Shown piece by piece: positions 9,192-18,296 of a stretch of 64,000 bases of DNA. This DNA comes from Tranzscheliella williamsii. Lineage: Eukaryota > Basidiomycota > Ustilaginomycetes > Ustilaginales > Ustilaginaceae. The notes beneath the pieces were generated by a model. The model had not been told where the DNA came from. It searched no databases and worked only from the letters and a program-made list of their open reading frames with translations. The stretch lies in assembly GCA_023212725.1 (NCBI GenBank), contig JALBYF010000050.1:79108-143107 (forward strand), in the 5' to 3' direction. A program made the position numbers and the translations under genes. Position 1 is the first letter of the stretch, and every line of letters starts with the position of its first letter.

Positions 9192-10449
9192 ATGGCGACG
9201 TCGTCGAACTCACAGGCGGGCTTCAGCATGGGTGGGAGCGTGGATGCGAGCACGCTGCCGGATTTGGATGAACTTCCGGCGGTGGCGGGGATGCCGGCGG
9301 GGTGTGCCTGGGGGGTGTGGGGTGCGGAGGACCAGTTGGGGACGCTCAACCTGCTGACGCCGTCGGTGGTTGCGCGCGCGGCGCAGGAGAACATCCGCAC
9401 CGGCGACCGCGTCCAGATCGACTGGGGCCTCGACAGCGTCGATGTGCCGGCCAACGGGCGCAAGCGCGTCCACCACGCGCTGCTCGACCTCAAGAAGAAG
9501 TTGGGCGTCTATGCCACCGACGACGAGCTGCATCTCAACACGCAGACCTCGTCCCAGTGGGACGGCTTCAACCACTTCGCTGACCAGGCTACCGGCATGT
9601 ACTACAACGGCCTTCGCCACCAAGACCTCCACAGCGGCGCCGTGCCCAAGGCCGACCGCAACAGCATCCACCAGTGGTGCCTCGCCGGCGGCATCGCCGG
9701 CCGCGGCGTCCTGGTCGACTGGGTCCACTGGTGGGAGTCCACCCGGCCCACCGAGCCGCTTCCGCCCGGCAACTCGTCCTATCCGATCCCGCTGAGCCAG
9801 ATCAAACAAGTCCTCGCCTGGCAGAACACCGAGCTGCGCCCGGCTGACATCCTCCTCCTCCGCACCGGCGTCGTCAGGTGGTTCGAGGCCGCCTCGGACG
9901 CAGACAAGGTGGCGGGCATGATCGAGAACGACAACTTCCCCGGCATCGAGGCGACCGAAGACGTCAAGCGCTGGCTCTGGAACAACCACTTCGCCGCTGT
10001 CGGCAGCGACAACCCGTCGTTTGAGTTCGGGCCGCACGGCGGTGAGTTTGGCCGGCCCAGTTCAGCGCGGATGGTAATGGCTGACACGTCTGTCTTCTCG
10101 CGCACAGATCTCTGGTTGCACAACTGGCTCCTGCCTATGTGGGGCTGTCCCATCGGTAAGCACTCGCCCTTCGCCCGCCCACGCCCCGCCGCGGCAGCGC
10201 ACTGATCCGCCGCTCTCCCCCTGTCGACAGGCGAGCTCTTCGACCTCGAACGCCTCTCCGCAGCATGCCAGAAACACCAGCGCTGGACCTTCTTCTTCAC
10301 ATCCGCCCCGTACCGAGGTGAGTCTGAGTCGCCGCCGCCCCCGCCCCAACGCACACCCCCGCTCACCCCACCATCACTCATCTCCACCGCGTACCTCGAC
10401 AGTCAAGGGCGGCATCGCGTCGGCGCCCAACGGGATCTGCCTCTTCTGA
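9192..10449 (+). CDS. Cyclase-family (kynurenine formamidase-like) metal hydrolase
   Basis: I model join(9192..10041,10108..10155,10231..10317,10403..10449), 343 residues. The three introns (66, 75 and 85 nt) have GTGAGT, GTAAGC and GTGAGT donors and CAG acceptors; splicing restores FEFGPHGDLWLHNWLLPMWG, CPIGELFDLERL and SAPYRVKGGIASAPNG. The SQWDGFNHFADQ...YYNG block is the hallmark of the fungal branch of the putative cyclase family (PF04199), whose His/Asp residues bind metal. Family members hydrolyse cyclic amides or formyl-kynurenine, but the substrate here is unknown. The start at 9192 (MATSSNSQ) is preferred over an in-frame ATG at 9102, because the added residues look non-conserved. 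The gene converges on the phosphofructokinase gene, leaving 90 bases between stop codons. Confidence 0.85.
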
Positions 10450-10539
10450 GCGTCTGCGTCGCCCGAGCCAACGCCACGCAATGCACAGGTCGGGAGCTAA
10501 AGATGCAGAGAGGATCGTGTCGCTCGAGGCTGTGATAGA

Positions 10540-13137
10540 TTACACTTCGGCCAGCCCGGTGCGACCGCCGAGGAGCTCGACGAGCGCCTTGCAGTCGTGC
10601 CACCAGGCTGTCTTGCCGCGGCGGTTCTTCATGTCTGCGTTTTTGGCCATCTCTGTCGCCGAGGTGAAGCTGACTGTCGAGCCCTGGATGGTAATCATGA
10701 CCGCAGTGTCGTCCGAGTAGCTCTTCTCGCCCGCTGCGTCGAGCGAGCGCGAGGACGAGCGCGAGCTACGCTGCTGGAGCGCCTCGCTCTCGAGGAACTC
10801 ACAGCACTTGAGCGCCAGCCGCGTGGCGCGGACACGGTCCAGCGGCGACGGGACACCGCCTTGCAAGGTATGGCCGAGACTGGCCGAGCGGGCGTCAAAC
10901 AGGCTGTTGCCCTCCTCCTTGAGGATCTTGGTAATCACCTCGGTGGTGAATACGTCGGACGACTTTTCGTTGCGGATGACCAGCCGACCCTCCGACTTGC
11001 CCTTGACGTCCAGCATGAAACGCTTCTTGAGGAAGGCGACGTCCTTGCCCAACTGCTCTAGCCCGATACCCACCTCGGGCGTGTATACGAGCACCGCGCC
11101 GGCCGCCAGAGCGCCCATGACGGCGATGTAGCCGCACTTGCCACCCTGCGTCTCGACGACAAAGACCCGATTACGAGAAGCCGAGGCAGACTGCTTGACA
11201 GCGTCGCACGCGTCCACCAAAGCGTTGAGCGACGTGTCGGAGCCGAGCGAAAACTCATTCATGGGCACATTGTTGGATATGGTCGCCGGCAGACCGACAA
11301 TGGGGATGCGGAAGGCGGGGTAGCGGTCGCGGTTGTCGTTGAGAATCTTGACCGAGTTGAACGCTTCGAAGCCGCCGACGATGAGGAGACCGTCGATCTT
11401 GTGCTGCTGTAGCTTGGCAGCTACCGCTCCCAGATCGATGTCGGGAAGGTGTCGGTTAACGCCAAGCTCGGAACCGCCTCGCGTCGCCCAGTTGTCGACC
11501 CGCAACCAGCTCAGTATGGATACGTTGTCCTCCAGCAGGCCGGCGAAACCATTGTAGATGACGACAGCCTGGTGACCCTTGGCGAGGCAGTAGCGAACAG
11601 CGGTCCTGGTGGCCGCGTTCATGCCTCCGGCCGGCGCGCCTACATGGATAACGCCCATCCTCAAGCGCTTCTTTTCTGGCAAGCGCTCATCCTCGGTGAT
11701 CTGGCTGATGTATTTGAAAGCCTTGAGACCATCGGCAAATTCGGGGTCGCGCAGAGCGAGCGCGCCATCAAAGTCCTTGGATCCGATCAATTGTGCCACT
11801 TTCTGGGTCTGCTCGACGGCATATACGAGCGGGATACGGGTGATCTTGTTCTCGCTGATTCCGATGACGTAGGAGGGCGTGTCGGGAGTGGCTTCGAGCA
11901 CGGCATCGACGGCTTCGATACCCTGAAGTGTGGCTAGAACGCGGTCGTTGGCATCTGGCTTTCCGCCGCGTTGGGTATGACCGAGGGTGGTGACTCGGGT
12001 GTCGAGGCCAAGGTGGTTGGATAATACGTCCTTGATCATCTCTGGACTAATAGCGTTGAGTTGACGGTCGATAGCGCCTTCGGCCACGATGACGATCGAC
12101 TTTCGCTTGCCCAGGTCTCTGTGCTTCTGCAGGACCTGGCACATTTCAGTTTGCCATTCTTGCCCCAGAGGCGGCCGCTCGGGAATAAAGATGTAGTCGG
12201 CACCGGTGGCGATACCTGCCATGAGCGCAAGCCAACCACAGTGCCTGCCCATGACCTCTACGACAAAGGCTCGGGAATGAGAGGCGGCGGTGCTGGAGAT
12301 GCTGTCGACGGCTTCGCAGATGCGCTGAAGCGCGGTGGAAGCGCCGATGGTAATGTCAGTGGTGGCCATGTCATTGTCGATGGAGCCTACAAGGCCGACG
12401 ATGTTGAGGTGAGCAAACTTGATGGCTTGCTCTTCGGAGATCTTGCCCTTCTGCTTGAGTGAGGCGACCAGATCGGGCCACTCTGCACGGAGCTTGTCTG
12501 CTCCGGTCAAGCTTCCATCGCCTCCGCAGACGGCAAGGGCGTCGATGCCATTGATGATGAGATTGTAAGCTGCCCTTTCGCGGCCCTCCGGGGTGCGGAA
12601 GGTCTTGGAACGCGCGGTTCCGATCAAGGTACCACCCTGGTCCATCCAACCTCGGACGTCATCCCATCCCACTCGGATGATGTAGCGACCTCTGAGGCCA
12701 AGCTCCTGAGCTTCTCCAACGCCTTCCCTTAGCAGCTCTCCCTCGCCGTAGGTGGGGACAAAGCCGGACTGCTCTTCTTGAGCGGGATCGGGCAGATCAT
12801 GTTTGGTATTGAGCGTATTGAAAAAGGCGGAATTGCTGCGGCTGATGGAGGGGGTGATGGAAGGGGTGTTGTCCGGGGAGTGATTGCCTCGGACGAGACC
12901 CTCCCAACCTTCTCTGATAACAAAAGCTTCGCAACCGCGGAAGATGGCCATCTTGACAACGGATCGTACGGCAGCGTTCATTCCGGCGGAATCGCCACCG
13001 GAGGTCATCACGGCGAGCCTTCGAGGTTGCGCTCCATCGCTGACTGAGGTGAGTTTGGACATGACAGGATGAGCGGATGGGGCGGAGAAGGCATTGTCCG
13101 CCTTGATGGCAGGGGCGAAAGGCGGCATGGTTACCAC
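10540..13137 (-). CDS. pfk1: 6-phosphofructokinase (ATP-dependent, fungal two-lobed type)
   Basis: A single open frame of 865 residues catalyses phosphorylation of fructose 6-phosphate to the 1,6-bisphosphate in glycolysis. The N-lobe has the ATP site TSGGDSAGMNAAVR (residues ~45-58), CGGDGSLTGA (~204-213), the catalytic GSIDNDMATTDITIG (~251-265) and MGRHCGWLAL. The C-lobe repeats the fold with HVGAPAGGMNAATRTAVRYC, SNNVP and ETQGGKCGYIA, and by family precedent is the allosteric half. It lacks the long N-terminal extension of yeast Pfk1/Pfk2. Residues ~85-148 are a Ser/Pro/Glu-rich insertion between EGLVRGN and RYIIRVGWDDV, where other fungal enzymes have only a few residues. The start at 13137 is in frame with another ATG nine bases downstream; either is possible. 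Confidence 0.95.
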   Translation of the reverse strand: MVTMPPFAPAIKADNAFSAPSAHPVMSKLTSVSDGAQPRRLAVMTSGGDSAGMNAAVRSVVKMAIFRGCEAFVIREGWEGLVRGNHSPDNTPSITPSISRSNSAFFNTLNTKHDLPDPAQEEQSGFVPTYGEGELLREGVGEAQELGLRGRYIIRVGWDDVRGWMDQGGTLIGTARSKTFRTPEGRERAAYNLIINGIDALAVCGGDGSLTGADKLRAEWPDLVASLKQKGKISEEQAIKFAHLNIVGLVGSIDNDMATTDITIGASTALQRICEAVDSISSTAASHSRAFVVEVMGRHCGWLALMAGIATGADYIFIPERPPLGQEWQTEMCQVLQKHRDLGKRKSIVIVAEGAIDRQLNAISPEMIKDVLSNHLGLDTRVTTLGHTQRGGKPDANDRVLATLQGIEAVDAVLEATPDTPSYVIGISENKITRIPLVYAVEQTQKVAQLIGSKDFDGALALRDPEFADGLKAFKYISQITEDERLPEKKRLRMGVIHVGAPAGGMNAATRTAVRYCLAKGHQAVVIYNGFAGLLEDNVSILSWLRVDNWATRGGSELGVNRHLPDIDLGAVAAKLQQHKIDGLLIVGGFEAFNSVKILNDNRDRYPAFRIPIVGLPATISNNVPMNEFSLGSDTSLNALVDACDAVKQSASASRNRVFVVETQGGKCGYIAVMGALAAGAVLVYTPEVGIGLEQLGKDVAFLKKRFMLDVKGKSEGRLVIRNEKSSDVFTTEVITKILKEEGNSLFDARSASLGHTLQGGVPSPLDRVRATRLALKCCEFLESEALQQRSSRSSSRSLDAAGEKSYSDDTAVMITIQGSTVSFTSATEMAKNADMKNRRGKTAWWHDCKALVELLGGRTGLAEV

Positions 13138-15008
13138 GGTATCCAGTCAGACCGGTTGGCGACGAGCTGTCGAAGTGAAAGAAGGGCCCGTTGATCTACC
13201 CTAAGCGATAAGCGGAAGAAAGTCAGCCCCGACCCGCCGATGTAATCCGATGACGGCCAGGACGTGAAAAGAGGCCACAATGGCCGAGATGTGCTGATGT
13301 AGTAGGTGAAGTACGACGAGCGAGCCGGCGAGGTGGTGGTGCTGAGAGGATGGGATACGGAGAGCAGGAGTTGAGCTGATTCTCCTGGAAGAGTGCTATC
13401 GATCATCTACTCTGCGGGCCGTGCAGATCCTCTCTTTTTTTCCTTTAGTTGATCGCGACAGCCTTCGAAAGAGAAATACACATAATCTAGAACCGCGCCA
13501 GTATCCGTTCCTATCTTTCCCAAAAATCCCAAAAATCGCCGCGTACACTGAAAACCTGGAAGTCACTCCGCGAAACAAGCTCAATCATAGGAGTTGTGAG
13601 TGTGACGATCCTGGCTGATTCTTGTTCTGACGATGTCGCATCCTATCTGGCCTAAAGACAGTCCATGAGATAAGCGACTTGTGGCTTGACGCGGGCTTAC
13701 TGGCATCGCTAGATCGAGATGAAGCGCGAGTCTGACGTGGTAGCTTGCGTTTAGTGGAGGGCAGCGGCGAGCTCAAGAAGGCTTGAGAGATCCAAAGACG
13801 ATAAGAAAGGTGAGAATCCACAATTGGGTTCTTGGCTGGTCCATCTCGGCCCCATCTCGGCAGAAAGCGAACGTCATCGGATTCACAATCCCAATCACAA
13901 TGGTACCGATCGGGTGGCCTTTGCCGATGCAACACACGACGAAGCAAGCTGTTAGAGCAAAGCAGGCTTGTGTTTGTTAGATCAAGAATCAAGGTTGCAC
14001 GTGTTAGGTCAAGCAAACCTACCGCTTGCGCTGAGCTTTCAGTTTCATTCGGGAAATGGGCAGCAAAAGGGTTCACTGACAAACTCGAGACTCGAATATG
14101 TCGGCCCCCACAATGCATTCCCCCACAGCTCCTACTGTACGCTCTCCTCCTCCTCTCTCCTGCCTCTTCCCTCCTCCTCCTCCTCCTTCAACCGCCCCCT
14201 TCCTTCACCTCGGCCAGATCGCTTTCCCCCTTCTTAAGCATTTGCAGTCCCTTCTCTCTCAGCGCAGGTGGCCCTGGTATAGGGTCTCTTTTCTTTAGCA
14301 CGCTCTTGCTACCCGCTTCTTCGTCAGTACAATACCGAGTGGTTCATCTCTCGTTCCGCTGCTGGTACATATCCCATCTCAGGCACAGCTATTTCCCCTT
14401 CATTTGCGCACACACGCCAAGGCTCTTTGGGATCCATCTCGACTCCGGCTTGCGGTCTCATATCCACTTTCGCTATTCCTGCTTTTCCTCGTCGCTTCGA
14501 CTCCCGCTTTGATTACCGCCTTAACGCCGGCGCTCACCTCCGTCCTTCATCAGCGCACCGACTTTCCCGGCGTGGTAGCCACATTTCTGCCTCTTCCTTC
14601 CGCCTCTGCTCTTGCGCGTTGTAAGCGCAGCGCAACCCTGCTGCCAACCGGGCCTTCATACCGCTGCACCTTTTTCTAGCGCTGCATCGTCCCCGCCAAA
14701 AGACGCTTCGACGACGCGCGCCACCCGCCAGTATACCCTGATTGCTCCGCCATCAATAGCAGGCGTGCTTCTTCCCGCCACCAGACCTACTGTCGCAGCT
14801 GACCCAGAGACGCATTACTGCATACTGCCTCTGCAGTGGTCCCGTTGAAATCTGTATTGCCAAGGCATAGCCTCGTAGCGGTCGCCGCCCGTGCCCTACC
14901 GCTCTGCCCGTCTCAGCCCCTCTTTCGACAACATCCTCCAAATCACCTCCGCAAAAATTGCGCTCTGGGTAGGCGACTGCAGAGACAGTTCATAGTCGTT
15001 GCGCCGGG
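13138..15008. other. 1.9-kb divergent intergenic region, no gene seen
   Basis: Shared upstream region of the phosphofructokinase (minus) and G-alpha (plus) genes. The half nearer G-alpha is strongly pyrimidine-rich (CCTCCTC and TTCCC tracts around 14140-14320), as in long fungal 5' leaders. ORFs on both strands (13585-14118 minus, 13832-14512 plus) encode only low-complexity Ser/Leu/Pro sequence, and I do not accept them as genes. Confidence 0.6.
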
Positions 15009-16079
15009 ATGGGCATCTGTTCGTCCGCTGAAAGGCCGCAGGATACGCCCGAGGCGAAAAAGTCCAAACAGCTAGATAAACGCATCAAGCAAGATGAGAA
15101 GAACATCGCCAGAGAAGTCAAGCTGCTCCTCCTCGGCGCTGGTGAGAGCGGCAAGTCCACCATCCTCAAGTCGATGCGCATCATCCACCACATCCCCTTC
15201 ACCCACGCCGAACGCGAAAACTATCGCCGCCTTGTGTTTATCAACCTTGTCCAGAGCATGAACTCCATACTGGATGCTATGGAAGAGTGGGAGACCGGCT
15301 TCGCCAACCCGCAAAATGCGAGGCATCTGCCGCTCTTTGTTTCCTATCCGGACATAGCCGAGGACGAGCCCTTTCCGCCACGCTATCTAGAGGCGCTCCG
15401 CGAGCTTTGGCATGACCCGGCAGTGCAGGCGGTCTACAGGCGCGGCAATGAAGCTGCGCTGCCGGAAAACATGACCTACTACTACTCGGACCTGGACCGG
15501 CTCTTTGGCAGCCGCTATGTGCCGACCGACTCGGACATTCTGCGCTGTCGCAATAAGACGACCGGCATCATCGAGACTGCCTTTCCGCTGCAGGACCGTA
15601 TCTACCGCATCTTTGACGTGGGCGGGCAGCGTTCCGAGCGCAAAAAGTGGATCCACTGCTTCGAGGGCGTCACCGCGGTGCTCTTCCTCGTCGCGCTCTC
15701 AGGCTACGACAGCTGTCTGGTGGAGGACAAGGACTCGAACCAGATGCAGGAGGCGCTGATGCTCTTTGACTCGATCTGCAACAGCAAGTGGTTCGTCCGC
15801 ACCTCGATGATCCTCTTTCTCAACAAGGTCGACATCTTCCGCACCAAGATTGCAGCCTCGCCCATCCGCCGCTACTTTCCCGACTACGACGGCGAGGATG
15901 CCGACTTCAATGCCGCGCGCGCCTACTTCAAGTCCCGCTTCTGCCGCCTCAACCGCTCCCCCACCAAGGAGATCTACCCCAGCTTCACAAACGCAACCGA
16001 CACCTCCCTCCTCCGCATCGTCATGGCCTCCGTTACCGACATCATCCTCACCAACAACCTCCGCGACATCGTCCTCTAG
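15009..16079 (+). CDS. Heterotrimeric G-protein alpha subunit
   Basis: Intronless, 356 residues, full length for the family. It couples seven-helix receptors to cAMP or MAPK signalling at the plasma membrane. Visible features are: MGICSS at the N-terminus for N-myristoylation on Gly2 and palmitoylation on Cys4; the P-loop GAGESGKS (residues 43-50); switch I RCRNKTTGI with the catalytic Arg at ~181; switch II DVGGQRSERKKW starting at Asp203 with catalytic Gln207; NKVD from Asn272; and TNAT at 327-330 in place of the usual TCAT. The C-terminus, NNLRDIVL, lacks the Cys at position -4 that marks pertussis-sensitive Gi proteins. After the P-loop it has LKSM rather than LKQM. The length fits U. maydis Gpa2-type subunits, but I cannot assign the class with confidence. 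Confidence 0.93.
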   Translation: MGICSSAERPQDTPEAKKSKQLDKRIKQDEKNIAREVKLLLLGAGESGKSTILKSMRIIHHIPFTHAERENYRRLVFINLVQSMNSILDAMEEWETGFANPQNARHLPLFVSYPDIAEDEPFPPRYLEALRELWHDPAVQAVYRRGNEAALPENMTYYYSDLDRLFGSRYVPTDSDILRCRNKTTGIIETAFPLQDRIYRIFDVGGQRSERKKWIHCFEGVTAVLFLVALSGYDSCLVEDKDSNQMQEALMLFDSICNSKWFVRTSMILFLNKVDIFRTKIAASPIRRYFPDYDGEDADFNAARAYFKSRFCRLNRSPTKEIYPSFTNATDTSLLRIVMASVTDIILTNNLRDIVL

Positions 16080-16176
16080 CGCACCCCCGCCGCGCCGATA
16101 CCACCGCCCCTCCCCTTCCCCCTTGTATACTATTGCAGCCTGCCCGCTCTGCCCCGCCGGTCGCGACATGTGCATC

Positions 16177-16232
16177 CACAGCCAAGCGCCCGCAGCCAAG
16201 CGCCTACAGCCGAGCGCACACAGCCAAGCGCC
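16177..16232. repeat. Four-copy 14-bp tandem repeat
   Basis: Four adjacent 14-base units (consensus CACAGCCAAGCGCC; units start at 16177, 16191, 16205 and 16219) lie about 100 bases past the G-alpha stop. The remaining 16080-16613 gap between the G-alpha and RPL43 stops has no other feature I recognise. Confidence 0.85.
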
Positions 16233-16613
16233 GCCCCATCGGACCCCAGCCCGTGTCGGAACGTAACAGCGCACGGTGGCGCTCTTGTATTTTGGTGTTG
16301 TGCGGGTGGGCTACGTGCGCAGCGGAGAGAATACTTGTGTACAAGTTGCGGCGGGTGTGAGGGAATGCATGGCGAAATCAGCAAGGCCGTCGTTGTGGAG
16401 CACGACGGTCGATGCCGAGGGAGGTTGGCAGGCGCCAGTGCGAGCCGGCTAGCCGCGCAACGGCCGCAGAGCGCAGCGCGAACCGCCGGCAAAGCGTCGG
16501 CCAACCTAAGAATCAGAGCGCTGCATGCTGGACTAGTTCAGCAGCATCCGCCAGGGGATAGAGGAACAGTGAACAGGACCGAGGAGAGCTTTCGACAGGG
16601 AACGACGAAAACT

Positions 16614-17732
16614 TTAGGCCTCAGTGAGTTCGCGGAGTCGTCGGATGGTGCTGTCATAAAGATAAGCAGATAGGGTGGGATACGATCAGCAACTAGCTTC
16701 CCAACACATGGCCATTCATGAGCCGCGGGTGATGGCAAGGGCGGGTGCATGTGACCTTCCAACATCCTGCGCGGGCAGACGGTCAAGTGCCTCCCCGGCC
16801 AAAAAGCAGCTGCCTTTACCAAGGACGCCGGCTGACCCTATGTACTAAGACTGCCAAGCCTGGCCTGCGCATGCGTGTTGCCATCATCCCGGCCTCCGCA
16901 AGTGCGTGAGATACTTACGATCGGACGGTGGCAGCAGCCGAGGTGCTCAGGGTCCAGGCACCACCAGCCATGACCTTCTTGCAGGCTCGGCACTCCCAGA
17001 TGCCGACAGCCTTGCGCTTGACCGAGTCCTTGCCGCAGAAGGTGCAGGTGTACTTGGAGTGCTGCGAGATCTCGATCTTCTTGATCTGTCGTCGGAGCGA
17101 AGCACCGTAACGGGTACCGTACTTGCCGGTGATTCCAACCTTCTGAGTTCGCTTGGACTGTGGTGACAAGCGAAATGGTGGTGCATACGTTGGAGAGGTT
17201 AGTCATGTCTGACCAAGGCGGCGCTCTTTCTGCAGCTACGCCCGTTTCGCAGAGCAGTGATATCATGTCCATCGCATCTCCATGCCCAACCCGAACCCAG
17301 CCCTGTCCGGCCTCTGTCGTCTGCAGTGCTGTTGTCTGTTACAGAAGCCAAGCGAGCGCGTCCTTGCGATGGTCGGGTGCAATACGACGACGGCAGTTAC
17401 AGGCTGATTCCCCTCCGCTCGCAGTTTCCCATTGGTGTAATATTGTCGTATATATTCTTCGACAAGAGAGAATGTCGTCTGTCGGCATTAGAGAGCGCCC
17501 CCAACTGTTCTGTAGCGCTGGCATCGTGCCTGCATGAGCGATGCTGTACGATGTGCTGATACAAGACGCCAGTACGTCTACCGATGCTGAGAATAAGAGA
17601 GGCGGCCATGCGAGGTCGTGATTCCGCAAGGCGCGCCTCCAAACAGTGTGCTGACCATCCGTACCCGTGTGGCATGCGACTTCCATGATATCACTGTGGG
17701 CGGGCGTGAGATGCTGCTGTGCAACTTACCAT
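16614..17732 (-). CDS. RPL43: 60S ribosomal protein L43 (eL43, L37a)
   Basis: I model complement(join(16614..16650,16919..17157,17730..17732)), giving 92 residues, the usual family length. Exon 1 is just the ATG, followed at once by GTAAGT. Exon 2 starts [20 protein letters not shown] and contains the zinc-finger cysteines CTFCGKDS...CRACKK. Exon 3 supplies the conserved tail [12 protein letters not shown]. Intron 1 is 572 nt, with branch site CTAAC (17198-17202 on the complement) and acceptor CACAG. Intron 2 is 268 nt and ends TGACAG. The protein binds the large ribosomal subunit. Yeast RPL43 also has an intron right at its start codon. The upstream region holds a dyad and a motif shared with RPS24. 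Confidence 0.95.
17255..17696 (-). other. Long-range stem within RPL43 intron 1
   Basis: Bases 17255-17277 and 17674-17696 are complementary over 13 bp (CAGTGATATCATG) plus a further 6 bp (TCGCAT), separated by a symmetric 4-base internal loop. One arm begins 33 nt after the donor and the other ends about 53 nt before the branch site. Pairing would loop out about 400 nt and shorten the effective donor-branch distance, like the zipper stems known in yeast ribosomal protein introns. The arms are seen directly; the function is inferred. Confidence 0.6.
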
Positions 17733-17930
17733 CTTGACTAAGTGTGTATGTAGGGATGTTCTTGAAGAAAGGGTGGTGACGGTGACGAGCCTCGAAGTCT
17801 CGCAGAGCACGGCCAGACGCACGCTCTCTTCCCGCCAGATTGACCTACAGGTCGAGAATCGAGAATGCCCACCAAATCTACGGGCGGACCCAACTACCGG
17901 GCTACAGACGCATACGCATTACAATCTGAA

Positions 17931-17949
17931 GTCAACCGTAGCGGTTGAC
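17931..17949. promoter_or_regulatory. Dyad upstream of RPL43
   Basis: GTCAACCG, a TAG spacer, then CGGTTGAC: perfect 8-bp inverted arms about 200 bases upstream of the RPL43 ATG. It could be a binding site for a dimeric factor. A GAAGTCAA word at its left edge recurs at 17959. Confidence 0.45.
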
Positions 17950-18027
17950 TACATTTTGAAGTCAAGGCCGTTTCGCGTTATTCCTTTTGGCAGCGTGGAT
18001 TCCATGCTACCGACGCGCCAGAATGGA

Positions 18028-18046
18028 AAGCGTCGTGGGAACTTTT
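18028..18046 (-). promoter_or_regulatory. Shared ribosomal-protein-gene upstream motif (RPL43 copy)
   Basis: The top strand reads AAGCGTCGTGGGAACTTTT, 296-314 bases upstream of the RPL43 start. RPS24 has the same 19-mer with one difference (56012-56030) at a similar distance and in the same orientation to its gene. It is a candidate co-regulatory element for ribosomal protein genes. Confidence 0.6.
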
Positions 18047-18296
18047 CTATCCCCGTCTAATACGTTTCGGAGCCGAAATCATCCGCACACCTTCGAGGTG
18101 CGGTCTAACACGAGCTGCTATCTGTGTTCTGTCTCAATCGGGAGCTCACATGCCGATAAGTACCATCGCCGATACACAAGCTCTCCTGCCTGCTTGTTCG
18201 AGCTAACAGCTCCGGTAACCTACAAGTGAACATACGAAAAAGCGAAGCATAGAAGCAGGACAAATTAGGCGCCAGGCTAAGCTCCGGCAGTTGGAC

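Noticed and set aside
9210..10037. 275-codon minus-strand ORF opposite the cyclase-family gene
   Set aside because: Antisense to conserved coding sequence; valine/alanine-rich composition typical of the complement of GC-rich codons.
13832..14512. 226-codon plus ORF upstream of G-alpha
   Set aside because: Composed of Ser/Leu/Pro runs from a pyrimidine-rich tract; fits a 5' leader better than a protein.
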